From NCBI GenBank assembly GCA_036498905.1, contig DASYER010000122.1:62001-126000 (forward strand): 64,000 nt of DNA, in the 5' to 3' direction. Under the pieces are notes generated by a model. That model did no database searches. It saw only the letters and a list, made by a program, of their open reading frames with translations, and was not told the DNA's origin. Every line of letters starts with the position of its first letter. Within the stretch, counting starts at the first letter, position 1. Positions 51,611-59,291 of this stretch are shown here, one piece after another. The stretch is from DAIDKA01 sp036498905. GTDB taxonomy: Bacteria; Pseudomonadota; Gammaproteobacteria; Steroidobacterales; Steroidobacteraceae. A program made the translations under genes and the position numbers.

Positions 51611-52279
51611 ATGCACTTTTTTCACTATCGTCACGGCCCCCACGGCCATGGACACCACCATGCCGGGCGGCACGGCGGCCCCCACGGCGGGTTCTTCGGC
51701 TTTGGCCATCACTTCGGCCCAGGATTTGATCCGCGCGGGGTGGGTCGCGGCGGATTTGGTCCCGGACGCAAGCTCGGCTCCGCGGATCTGCAGCTTCTGC
51801 TGCTTGCCCTGTTGGCCGACAAACCCAGTCACGGTTACGAACTCATCAAGGCAGTCGAGGAGCGATCGAACGGCTACTACTCACCGAGCCCCGGCATGGT
51901 CTACCCGGCCCTCACCTATCTTGAGGAAATCGGCCACGCCAGCGTGGCGCCCGAGGGCACCCGCAAGCTCTACAGCGCGACCGAAGCCGGGCGCAAACAC
52001 CTGGCCGATAACCGCATTGCCCTGGAGACACTGCTTGCTCAGCTGCAACAGATCGGCCGCCGCATGCAGAAAGTCCGACAGGCGATGCAGCCGGAGACGG
52101 ACGGCACAGAAGGGATCAGTGAAGATGGTCAGCGCCCCGATGCGGCGATCCCCGAACTGCAGGTCGCCCGCTTTGATCTGAGACTGGCGCTGACGGCGAA
52201 GGCCGACGCGCCGCGCGATGAGCAGCTGCGGATCGCGGCAATTCTGCGCCAGGCAGCGGCTGATATCCGCGGGGCATAG
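51611..52279 (+). CDS. PadR family regulator with His/Gly-rich metal-binding N-terminus
   Basis: Protein of 222 residues. The first 45 or so are extremely rich in His and Gly (HGPHGHGHHHAGRHGG and onward), a plausible nickel, zinc or iron site. The winged-helix PadR domain follows (about 55-145): SADLQLLLLALLADKPSHGYELIKAVEERSNGYYSPSPGMVYPALTYLEEIG. The C-terminal part is a dimerisation helix. The layout equals that of YqjI, a nickel-sensing repressor of E. coli, whose partner yqjH (ferric reductase) is not seen here. A palindrome at 51553-51566 is the probable operator. Confidence 0.88.
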   Translation: MHFFHYRHGPHGHGHHHAGRHGGPHGGFFGFGHHFGPGFDPRGVGRGGFGPGRKLGSADLQLLLLALLADKPSHGYELIKAVEERSNGYYSPSPGMVYPALTYLEEIGHASVAPEGTRKLYSATEAGRKHLADNRIALETLLAQLQQIGRRMQKVRQAMQPETDGTEGISEDGQRPDAAIPELQVARFDLRLALTAKADAPRDEQLRIAAILRQAAADIRGA

Positions 52280-52345
52280 ACATCCACGACGTTCCCTCTA
52301 AGCTAGCCACTGTTTCGAGTGCGCGATGCCGGGGGAACTGTTGCA

Positions 52346-52819
52346 ATGGTCAGAACTATCGGTCTCATTTGTATGCTGGGGCTCGTGACGATGCCGGCGC
52401 TGGTGCAGGCGGCGGAGGATCCGATGGAAGTGTGTTCCCGGCAGGGCGAGGACAGCGCAAGGCTCGCCTGTTTCGATCGCGAAATGCAGCGCCGTCATGC
52501 GGCGCTCGCCACGGTACAGAAGCGAACCGAAGACAATGTCGGCCTCGAGGGCAAGGAGCTGCACCAGAAACTCAAAGAAGAGGGTGTAACCGTCGAACCG
52601 ATAAAGCCCATTGTGGCGACCGTTGTGCGACTGCTGCCTCGACCCGACAACGAATACGCCTTCGTGCTCGACAACGGACAGACCTGGGAGCAGGCGGAGG
52701 TGAAATCGGACCTCTACGTCAATCCCCATGACAGCGTAACGATCAAGCCCGGCATCCTGGGCTCCTTCTACATGACCACCTCACGAAAGCAGCGGATCCG
52801 AGTACATCGCCTCCGCTAG
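52346..52819 (+). CDS. Exported protein of unknown function
   Basis: Product of 157 residues with a Sec signal (MVRTIGLICMLGLVTMPALVQAAED, cleavage near AQA). The mature part has a short N-terminal motif EVCSRQGEDSARLACFDREM, with two cysteines as found in several small periplasmic proteins with the C...aRLaCfD pattern, and a C-terminal beta-rich part (EYAFVLDNGQTWEQAEVKSDLYVNPHDSVTIKPGILGSFYM) that looks like an SH3-like or OB-type fold. I start at ATG 52346 because it puts the signal peptide at the front; GTG 52319 would add nine residues. No function is assigned. Confidence 0.75.
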   Translation: MVRTIGLICMLGLVTMPALVQAAEDPMEVCSRQGEDSARLACFDREMQRRHAALATVQKRTEDNVGLEGKELHQKLKEEGVTVEPIKPIVATVVRLLPRPDNEYAFVLDNGQTWEQAEVKSDLYVNPHDSVTIKPGILGSFYMTTSRKQRIRVHRLR

Positions 52820-52834
52820 GCAAGCACCGGGCCG

Positions 52835-53944
52835 ATGCCTACACTGCCTCGTATGGCAGTCGCCCCCGTATCACCGCATCTGATCCGCGCGCAGCAACAT
52901 GACGCGGCGGGCCGCCATGACGATGCGATCAATGCCTTGGCGCTGGGTACGCAGGCGGGAGATCTGCCATGCATGCGACTTTTGGGCAAGCGCCTGCTGA
53001 CGGGTGATCAGGCACCGCTGCTGGCGCCCGAAGGTGCCCGCTTCCTCCTTGATGCGGCCAATCAGGGCGACGCGGAAGCCGCCGCGCGCATCGCGGCCCT
53101 CGCAGCACTGGGTCTGTACCACGCACAAAACTGGCGCGAGTCGCTGCGCTGGCTGGGAATTGCCGCACAACACGGCTGGCAACCGGCACGTGAGCAATTG
53201 CTGGCGCTGCTCGATGAGCGCACCGACGCCGCAGTATCCGCGGCGCAGACGAAATCAGATAGCCACTGGCAGCAGCTCGCTGTGCGGTTTGATCCTGCGC
53301 GCTGGCAGATTGCGCCGGCCGGCCGCGATCTCAACGCGGATCCGCAAGTGCGCGCCTTTGCAGATTTTATCAGCCCGCCGATCTGCCGCTGGATCATTGA
53401 ACAGGCGCGCGGGAGGCTTGGTCGCGCCCACGTCTACGATGCCAGCAGCGGCAAGAATCTGGTGAGTGCCACGCGCACGAACACCGTGGCCAATTTCAAC
53501 CTTGCTGAGGTTGAAGTGCTGAACCTGCTGATTCAGGCGCGGATGTCGGCCGCCTGCGGCATCCCGATGCCCCATATGGAAGCACCCGCGGTGCTGCACT
53601 ACGAGGTGGGCGAACAGATTACCGACCACTTCGACTTCGTAGATCCGGCCACGCCGGACTACGCCCGTGAACTGGCACTCAATGGGCAACGGGTCGTGAC
53701 CTTCCTGGTCTACCTGAACGATCAGTATGAGGGGGGAGAGACCGGCTTCACGACGCTTGGCTTCAAACACAAGGGTCGGCTGGGAGAGGGTCTCTACTTC
53801 GTCAATGCGCTCGCCGACATGCAACCGGATTTGCGCATGCTGCACGCCGGGCAGCCGCCGACTCGGGGCGATAAGTGGATCATTTCCCAGTTCGTTCGCA
53901 GCCGCCCAAGTCTCAGGGCAGCGCCGACAGCGCCTCACGCCTGA
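52835..53944 (+). CDS. Sel1-repeat / 2-oxoglutarate-Fe(II) prolyl-4-hydroxylase-like protein
   Basis: Protein of 369 residues. The N-terminal half (about 15-145) contains Sel1/TPR-like helices (AGDLPCMRLLGKRLL, GARFLLDAANQGDAEAAARIAALAALGLYHAQNW). The C-terminal half is a P4H-type oxygenase: the HxD pair in TDHFDFVDPATPDY (about 264-266), the Gly-rich NDQYEGGETGF, the distal histidine in MLHAGQPPTRG and the lysine in DKWIISQ that binds 2-oxoglutarate. It would hydroxylate a peptide or protein; the substrate is not known. It follows the small exported gene by 15 bases. Confidence 0.87.
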   Translation: MPTLPRMAVAPVSPHLIRAQQHDAAGRHDDAINALALGTQAGDLPCMRLLGKRLLTGDQAPLLAPEGARFLLDAANQGDAEAAARIAALAALGLYHAQNWRESLRWLGIAAQHGWQPAREQLLALLDERTDAAVSAAQTKSDSHWQQLAVRFDPARWQIAPAGRDLNADPQVRAFADFISPPICRWIIEQARGRLGRAHVYDASSGKNLVSATRTNTVANFNLAEVEVLNLLIQARMSAACGIPMPHMEAPAVLHYEVGEQITDHFDFVDPATPDYARELALNGQRVVTFLVYLNDQYEGGETGFTTLGFKHKGRLGEGLYFVNALADMQPDLRMLHAGQPPTRGDKWIISQFVRSRPSLRAAPTAPHA

Positions 53945-54005
53945 CCTAAGCCGCTGCTCGCGTTGGGATAGCCCCCCGTGCCGGTCGGCACGAGGGGCGC
54001 CCACA

Positions 54006-57000
54006 TCAGAACTTCGCCTTCACGCCGACGTAGTAGCGGCGGCCCAGCGGATCATAGAAGCCCGGATTGGTCTGGTTCGACGCCGTGGTCACCCCCGGAT
54101 TCGCACCCACGACCAGCGGCTGCTTGTTCGCCAGGTTGTCGATACCAAAACTGAAGGTGAAGTTGTTCCAGTTGTAGCTGGAGGAAAGATCAAACAGGTC
54201 GTAGGCCGTGGCCCCCTTGATCGTCGTCAGCGGGTTCAAGGACGCTGCGGCATTGTCGATGCTCGGCAGATGCTCCCAGTTCAAGCCCACCGACAGCCCC
54301 TGCCATGCATATCCCACATTGGACAGTACGCGATAGCTGAACTGGCCTCCCTGATCCAAGGTCCCCTTGGCATCAACCAGGGCTGAAGTCGGCCCGGTCT
54401 GATAGACGAACTTGTTCAGGTAATTGATGTTCGTGCCGAGGCTCAGATGGCCTGGTCCCAGGTCATGCGACCAGTTCACCTGGAAATCGACACCCTGCGT
54501 CAGCAGCGTCCCGAGGTTGGAGTACAGCGCAACCACCGTCGAGCGATCACCCGTCACCGGGTCGCGGGCGATGAGCTTGCAATACTGGTTGTTCGGATCG
54601 TAGGTAGGATTGCTCGTGCCGTTGTAGTTGAAGCAGTTGTTGTAAACCGTCGTCGAAGACTGCGGCGAAATGGCATCCGAAATCGCAATCCGGTAGGCAT
54701 CCACCGTAGCCGTCAGGCGGCTGATGCCGAACGGCTCCGTGATGACCGCGCCGAAGGTGTAGGTTCTGCCGAACTCGGGACCGACCTTCGGATTCCCGGT
54801 ATCGACTTCGATTTCCAGTGGGAAGAACGGCGGGCTTTGCCGGGTGAACCCGTTCGGGCCGGCCGGCGAGTTGTAGGTCTGAGTGTCAAAGCCCGACGTG
54901 CTGTTGCCAATGATGGCTCGGCACAAAGCCTGGACCTTCAGATAGTTCGGATTTGCCGGCGTCTTGGTGAAGGTGTCGCCCGGGGGAATGTTGCCCCAGG
55001 GCGATACGGTCGCCACCGAACACGGATCCACGCTCGGGAAGGAGACGACCTGCTGGGTCGGACCGGTGAACAGTTCGGCGGCGTTCGGCGCGCGCGCCGC
55101 GTACTGGAAGCCGCCGCGGAACGTGACTGAGTCCAGAGCCCTGAAGTTGAACAGTGCCTTCCAGGTCCCCTTGGTGCCCGCCGTGTTGAAATCCGAATTG
55201 CGATAACCCAGTTCCAGATCCAGCCGCTTGAAGATCGGCACCAGGAACTCGGTGTATTCCTCCTTGACGTTGGTGCTGCCGGCGGTCGAAGCGGAGGCAA
55301 ACAGACCCACGGGGCTGTCCAGGATCTGATTCTGCGGGTTGCCCGGTGCGTAGGCGAAATCATCCTTGCGATAAGTGGCGCCGAGGGCGAAACGCGCCTG
55401 CCCGGCGGGTAGCTGGATCAGGCCACCCTGGATACTGCCTTCGATGATGTCCTGCTCGAGCCTGACCTTGTTGCTCATGTTGTCGGCAATTCCGTCGAGG
55501 CAGGACTGCGCCGGCGTGAACACCTGGAACACCGGCAGACCGGTCGGACAGTTGATCGAGTAGCCGGAAAGGGTCTGCGTCGTGTTCGGTCCCTTCGGCG
55601 GAGTCGGCGATGCGGCCTTGATATTCGTGCCGGCGCCGAAATTAGGCTGCGCGACGAGGAAGGCATAGCGCTGATAGGAGGGCAGTCCGGAGTAATCCTC
55701 GCTGACACTGGTATTGCCCTTCGAACCGTAGACGTCGAAGGTCCAGTCGCGGAAGGGCAGATTGCCCTTCAGGCCGGCGATCGTCTGCCACACGTTGGTC
55801 ACGCTGTCGATATTGATCGCGCCGTTATAGTCCAGCACCTGCGACAGATTCCAAGGTGCACTCGGGCCCGTCGTGCCGGCCGGTGCGTTCGGATCGACAA
55901 CGCGTGAATCCAGCAGGGTATTCAAGGCGGCGGGGAGAGTACGGCCGTCGCGAGGAATCTGCACCTGCCAGGTGGTAATCGCCGGCGGCAAGCCGCCGCG
56001 CTGTAACACCTCGATGTTGCTGTAGTTCGCCTGCACGTAGGCTTGCAGGTTGTCGTTGAAATTGTAATTGCCGCGCAGGAAGATCGAATGGCGATCCAGA
56101 GGCGTGGAGACGTATCCGCCGGTAAAGGCCTGATCCAGCTGATTGGTGGTGCTGAGGACCTTGACCTCGGTATCACGGCCGGCGTTGAGCGAATTGATCG
56201 GCCCGTTGTAACCGTAACCGCCACCTTGTTGGATGAACGGGGTCCCGTTGTTGTTGAAGTAGAAAACGCTCCCCGGGGTCGCAAGGCTCGCACCTTTGGC
56301 ATTCAAAGGAGCGTTCGGCAGGATCGCGTTGATCCCGGCCTGGGTCGGCTGATTCGCGGTCGCCGCATATCCCGGCATGTCCAGGAAGCCATTGCTCGGA
56401 TTGGCCGGATCGTTCCAGCCGTTGACGTAGAAGTCGCGATTGATCTGGTAGGCCGCCTCGCGCTTCGTATAGTCAAGACCGACCATGATGTTGCCTTTGC
56501 CGTCGGCGCCATTCATGCCCATCAAGGCACTCAGGTTGGTCTCCGCGCCGTCGCCATCGAAGGTCTCGCCGCGCTTCATGTCGACTTCGAGACCCTGGAA
56601 ATTCTTCTTCAGGACGAAGTTCACGACGCCGGCCATGGCGTCCGGACCGTACACGGCAGAGGCGCCGCCGGTGATGACCTCGACGCTCTCGATCGCGGAG
56701 GCCGGAATGGTATTGACGTCGATCGCGAGCGACGCATCGGAGGGCTGAGCGCGCCGGCCGTCGAACAGCACCAAGTTGCGGTTCGCACCGATGCCGCGCA
56801 GGTTCAGGGTCGAGGAGCCGGGATTGGCAGTGGCGCTGCCCTGGATGGTGGATGTGAACTGAGTATTGACGGGCACGAACTGCGGCATCTCGTTGAGGAC
56901 GGCCTCGATGCCGGTCTTGGACGTATTCTCAAATGAATCTTTGGACACGGTAACGACGGGACTGGGTGCCGAAAGATCACGGCGTGCGATGCGCGAGCCG

Positions 57001-57203
57001 GTGACGACGACTTCGGCGACAGCCTCCTGATCGGCCACCGGTGCTGCCGGGGCATCGGCCGTCACGTCCGTATCTGCAGCGAACGCGTGTTGCGGCAATG
57101 CCGCGCCGCCGATTGCTGCCGCGACTGCAATAGACACCAAGTAGCGCGTTGCGCTCACAGACATAGAACGGCGCATTTCCGCCACATTGTTTCGCGTGGT
57201 CAT
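54006..57203 (-). CDS. TonB-dependent outer-membrane receptor
   Basis: Protein of 1065 residues. A Sec signal (VSIAVAAAIGGAALPQHAFAAD) follows a short basic start. A plug domain has VAEVVVTGSRIARRDLSAPSPVVTVSKD, LNLRGIGANRNLVLFDGRR and VEVITGGASAVYGPDAMAGVVNFVLKK; then a long beta-barrel ends in RRYYVGVKAKF, with the C-terminal Phe of outer-membrane proteins. I start at ATG 57203, which has GGGGGAG just upstream; GTG 57209 would lie inside that site. The ligand is unknown. Two tandem promoters with MarR-type operators stand upstream (57449 and 57653), so expression probably responds to the regulator at 57737. Confidence 0.93.
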   Translation of the reverse strand: MTTRNNVAEMRRSMSVSATRYLVSIAVAAAIGGAALPQHAFAADTDVTADAPAAPVADQEAVAEVVVTGSRIARRDLSAPSPVVTVSKDSFENTSKTGIEAVLNEMPQFVPVNTQFTSTIQGSATANPGSSTLNLRGIGANRNLVLFDGRRAQPSDASLAIDVNTIPASAIESVEVITGGASAVYGPDAMAGVVNFVLKKNFQGLEVDMKRGETFDGDGAETNLSALMGMNGADGKGNIMVGLDYTKREAAYQINRDFYVNGWNDPANPSNGFLDMPGYAATANQPTQAGINAILPNAPLNAKGASLATPGSVFYFNNNGTPFIQQGGGYGYNGPINSLNAGRDTEVKVLSTTNQLDQAFTGGYVSTPLDRHSIFLRGNYNFNDNLQAYVQANYSNIEVLQRGGLPPAITTWQVQIPRDGRTLPAALNTLLDSRVVDPNAPAGTTGPSAPWNLSQVLDYNGAINIDSVTNVWQTIAGLKGNLPFRDWTFDVYGSKGNTSVSEDYSGLPSYQRYAFLVAQPNFGAGTNIKAASPTPPKGPNTTQTLSGYSINCPTGLPVFQVFTPAQSCLDGIADNMSNKVRLEQDIIEGSIQGGLIQLPAGQARFALGATYRKDDFAYAPGNPQNQILDSPVGLFASASTAGSTNVKEEYTEFLVPIFKRLDLELGYRNSDFNTAGTKGTWKALFNFRALDSVTFRGGFQYAARAPNAAELFTGPTQQVVSFPSVDPCSVATVSPWGNIPPGDTFTKTPANPNYLKVQALCRAIIGNSTSGFDTQTYNSPAGPNGFTRQSPPFFPLEIEVDTGNPKVGPEFGRTYTFGAVITEPFGISRLTATVDAYRIAISDAISPQSSTTVYNNCFNYNGTSNPTYDPNNQYCKLIARDPVTGDRSTVVALYSNLGTLLTQGVDFQVNWSHDLGPGHLSLGTNINYLNKFVYQTGPTSALVDAKGTLDQGGQFSYRVLSNVGYAWQGLSVGLNWEHLPSIDNAAASLNPLTTIKGATAYDLFDLSSSYNWNNFTFSFGIDNLANKQPLVVGANPGVTTASNQTNPGFYDPLGRRYYVGVKAKF

Positions 57204-57295
57204 AGACACTCCCCCAAGATCAACCTTTTAGAAACCCAGTTCCGCTCGGCCAGCACGACGCGTCCGGATTGCCATGCAACCCGCTGCGCTGCCGC

Positions 57296-57313
57296 AGTCA
57301 ACCCAAGTTGACT
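57296..57313. repeat. Inverted repeat in the receptor leader
   Basis: AGTCAAC-CCAA-GTTGACT, seven-base perfect arms with a four-base spacer, within the untranslated leader of the receptor gene. It may be a hairpin or a second operator; nothing else here supports either. Confidence 0.4.
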
Positions 57314-57422
57314 GGCCCAGCGCATGCATACAGACGTGCCGTTTTGATTCCCTGCCGCGTACTCCCCACAAATTCGCCGGTTCTTTGCACTCTTCCGGCT
57401 ACGCGCGCTGCTTCACAATTGC

Positions 57423-57434
57423 AAAGCATGCTCT
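57423..57434. promoter_or_regulatory. MarR operator O1
   Basis: AAAGCATGCTCT, one mismatch from the palindrome AAAGCATGCTTT. It falls about +9 to +20 from the predicted start of promoter P1, a position where a bound repressor would block transcription. Confidence 0.65.
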
Positions 57435-57448
57435 GCATTTTAGCGGCG

Positions 57449-57478
57449 ACTATGCGCGCGCTAATTTAGACTTGTCAA
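57449..57478 (-). promoter_or_regulatory. Promoter P1 of the TonB receptor
   Basis: Minus strand: TTGACA-N18-CATAGT. The -35 is the sigma-70 consensus and the -10 matches four of six. It gives a leader of about 240 bases to the ATG at 57203. Confidence 0.6.
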
Positions 57479-57606
57479 CAGTTGGTAACGACTCTCTTGC
57501 GGACTATGACGGTACTGTGACCGCCCGAGATGCCAAGGCTGTTCGCGGCAGGCCAGCTATTCCCCCCGGGGCGTAGCGAAACTCTCGTACCTCGATTACC
57601 AGATGC

Positions 57607-57618
57607 AAAGCATGCTTT
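57607..57618. promoter_or_regulatory. MarR operator O2
   Basis: Perfect palindrome AAAGCATGCTTT, downstream of promoter P2 and 20 bases (two helical turns) from O3, so two dimers could bind on the same face. Confidence 0.72.
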
Positions 57619-57626
57619 GGATTTGC

Positions 57627-57638
57627 AAAGCATGGTTT
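57627..57638. promoter_or_regulatory. MarR operator O3
   Basis: AAAGCATGGTTT, one mismatch from the palindrome, at about +9 to +20 of promoter P2, the same position as O1 at P1. Confidence 0.62.
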
Positions 57639-57652
57639 GTATGTTGGCGGCG

Positions 57653-57682
57653 ACTATGGGCGTGCCGCCCGAGACTTGTCAA
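57653..57682 (-). promoter_or_regulatory. Promoter P2 of the TonB receptor
   Basis: Minus strand: TTGACA-N18-CATAGT, identical in both boxes and spacing to P1, 204 bases upstream of it. The whole gap 57204-57736 is thus regulatory; I see no gene in it. Confidence 0.6.
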
Positions 57683-57736
57683 CGGTTGGCAATAAGTGTT
57701 GCAGATCTGCCACGGGAAGGTTTGACCCACCGACTC

Positions 57737-58327
57737 TTAGCGGCGCTTGGCGAAGTGCTGGTCGGTATTACCGAGAATCTTGGCGAACACGGCCAGACAG
57801 GCCGCAAGCTGCGCGGGCTCGATATCCGTCAGCAGCCGGGCCCGCACGGAGTTTTGAATACGATTTATCTTCTGCATCAACGGCTTCGAGGCAGAGGTGA
57901 GCTCGATGACCCGGGCCCGCCGATCGCCGCTGGGTGCGCGTCGGCTGATAAGGCCATCGGCCTCCAGTTCGCGCAGCACGCGGCCCAGCGTCGGCTGCTC
58001 GACACCCATGCGATCGGCGAGCTGCGTCTGATTGACGCGGTCGCCGAATACGGAAATCCAGTAAAGCGTGCCCCAGCGCGCATGGCTCTGCCCCTCCGCC
58101 TGCAGCTCCTCGTTCATGACATTTCGCCAGCGTCGCGCGACGAATGTCAGGCCTTGCGAGAAGGAGTACTTGATATCGCCATCGCCATCCGTCGCACCGG
58201 ATTCAGGTCGCCGCAGAAGCAATTCACCGTCCGATGACACTCCGGCTATCCAGCGTCCGGTCCTGGACTTCCTCAATCCGGCGCGTCGTGCGCGCGGCTG
58301 AGATACTTTTTTTCGTTGAGAAGACAA
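57737..58327 (-). CDS. MarR family transcriptional regulator
   Basis: Protein of 196 residues. The winged-helix MarR domain covers about 55-190: SFSQGLTFVARRWRNVMNEELQ (dimer helix), ARWGTLYWISVFGDRVNQTQLADRMGVEQPTLGRVLRELEADGLISRR (recognition helix) and the wing PSGDRRARVIELT. The first 45 residues are basic and variable. TTG 58327 has GGGAG six bases upstream; GTG 58240 would remove the extension. It lies between the TonB receptor, with operators O1-O3, and the divergent TfdA-like gene, with operator O4, so it most likely represses both and senses their substrate or product. Confidence 0.9.
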   Translation of the reverse strand: MSSQRKKVSQPRARRAGLRKSRTGRWIAGVSSDGELLLRRPESGATDGDGDIKYSFSQGLTFVARRWRNVMNEELQAEGQSHARWGTLYWISVFGDRVNQTQLADRMGVEQPTLGRVLRELEADGLISRRAPSGDRRARVIELTSASKPLMQKINRIQNSVRARLLTDIEPAQLAACLAVFAKILGNTDQHFAKRR

Positions 58328-58368
58328 CTTGCGCTCCCGTCATTGCCCGTCGCGGCGGCCGCGGCGAA

Positions 58369-58398
58369 TTGAAACGGTAATCGAGTCTGGCCTAGAAT
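58369..58398 (+). promoter_or_regulatory. Promoter of the TfdA-like dioxygenase
   Basis: TTGAAA-N18-TAGAAT, five of six in each box, with the same 18-base spacer as P1 and P2. Operator O4 (58399-58412) starts at the next base and would cover the start of transcription. Confidence 0.62.
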
Positions 58399-58412
58399 GA
58401 AAGCATGCTTTC
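58399..58412. promoter_or_regulatory. MarR operator O4
   Basis: GAAAGCATGCTTTC, a perfect 14-bp palindrome containing the AAAGCATGCTTT site, 16 bases before the dioxygenase ATG and in the divergent space shared with the MarR gene. Confidence 0.78.
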
Positions 58413-58427
58413 CAATTTGATGCGCAC

Positions 58428-59291
58428 ATGACCCTCGGGATCCAGCAGCTGGGTAACGGCTTTGTCGCCGAGGTCAACGGAGTCGATTTTGCCCGGCCGG
58501 TCCCGCCGGAGGTCATCGCCGAAATCACCGCAATACTAGATAGGTACGGCGTCGCCGTGTTCCGCGCAACCGGTCTCGATGACCAACGTCATGTGGATTT
58601 CAGCCGTGAGCTCGGCGAACTGGAGCTCGCTCCGCAGCTGTTCGGCGCGCAGCGCGCCCGCTTTTCGCACCCCGAGCTGTTCGATGCGGGCAACGTGGAC
58701 CGGGACGGCCGGATCCTGATGGATGAGCGGCGCCGCCTCTACAACAAAGGCAATGCGTTGTGGCACACGGATTCCTCGTTCAATCCGCGACGTGCCGCCT
58801 ACTCGCTGCTGCTCGCGCACCGCGTGCCACCCGTCGGCGGCGACACGGAATTTGCCAATATGCGCGCCGCCTATGCGGCGCTGCCACAGTCAACCAAGAG
58901 CGCCATCGATGAGTTGATCGTGCAGCATTGGCTGTGGCATTCACGGCTGCTGGCCGGCTACCCGACGCCCACGGAGGCTGAGAAGGCGGCCAAGCCGCCC
59001 TCCCAGCACAGGCTGGTGCAGTACCACGCCGGCGCTGGCAGCAAGACGCTGTACTTGGCGGCGCATGCCTCGCACATCGTCGGCTGGCCCGAAGCCAAGG
59101 GCCGCGATCTGATCCGCGAACTCATGGATTTTGCCACCCAACCCCAGTTCACCTGCGCGGTCCGTTGGCACCAGGCAGGAGATCTGGTGATATGGGATAA
59201 TCGCTGCACGATGCACCGCGCGACCGCTTTTGAAGACACGCGCTACCCGCGCGACATGCGGCGCACAACGGTGTTCGATTCCGGTGGCTGA
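58428..59291 (+). CDS. TauD/TfdA-family 2-oxoglutarate dioxygenase
   Basis: Cytosolic oxygenase of 287 residues. The iron ligands are H113 and D115 (LWHTDSSFNP) and H263 (CTMHRAT), and the arginine in YPRDMRRT binds 2-oxoglutarate. Family features include PPVGGDTEFANMRAAYAALP. Overall layout is that of TfdA, which cleaves aryloxyacetate ethers, and TauD. The ATG start is 16 bases after operator O4. An AAHS-type transporter overlaps its 3' end, which points to import and oxidative cleavage of an aromatic or sulfonate acid; the exact substrate is not given by the sequence. Confidence 0.9.
   Translation: MTLGIQQLGNGFVAEVNGVDFARPVPPEVIAEITAILDRYGVAVFRATGLDDQRHVDFSRELGELELAPQLFGAQRARFSHPELFDAGNVDRDGRILMDERRRLYNKGNALWHTDSSFNPRRAAYSLLLAHRVPPVGGDTEFANMRAAYAALPQSTKSAIDELIVQHWLWHSRLLAGYPTPTEAEKAAKPPSQHRLVQYHAGAGSKTLYLAAHASHIVGWPEAKGRDLIRELMDFATQPQFTCAVRWHQAGDLVIWDNRCTMHRATAFEDTRYPRDMRRTTVFDSGG

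Larger units (their letters stand above)
57421..57488 (-). repeat. Promoter-operator repeat unit 1
   Basis: About 68 bp that recur at 57625-57692 with a constant offset of 204 bases and no indel: operator, GGCGACTATG, GACTTGTCAAC and GTTGG blocks line up. This is the receptor-proximal copy. Confidence 0.78.
57625..57692 (-). repeat. Promoter-operator repeat unit 2
   Basis: Second copy of the 68-bp cassette at 57421-57488. It carries its own -35, -10 and operator, and is followed downstream by an extra operator (O2) absent from unit 1. Confidence 0.78.
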
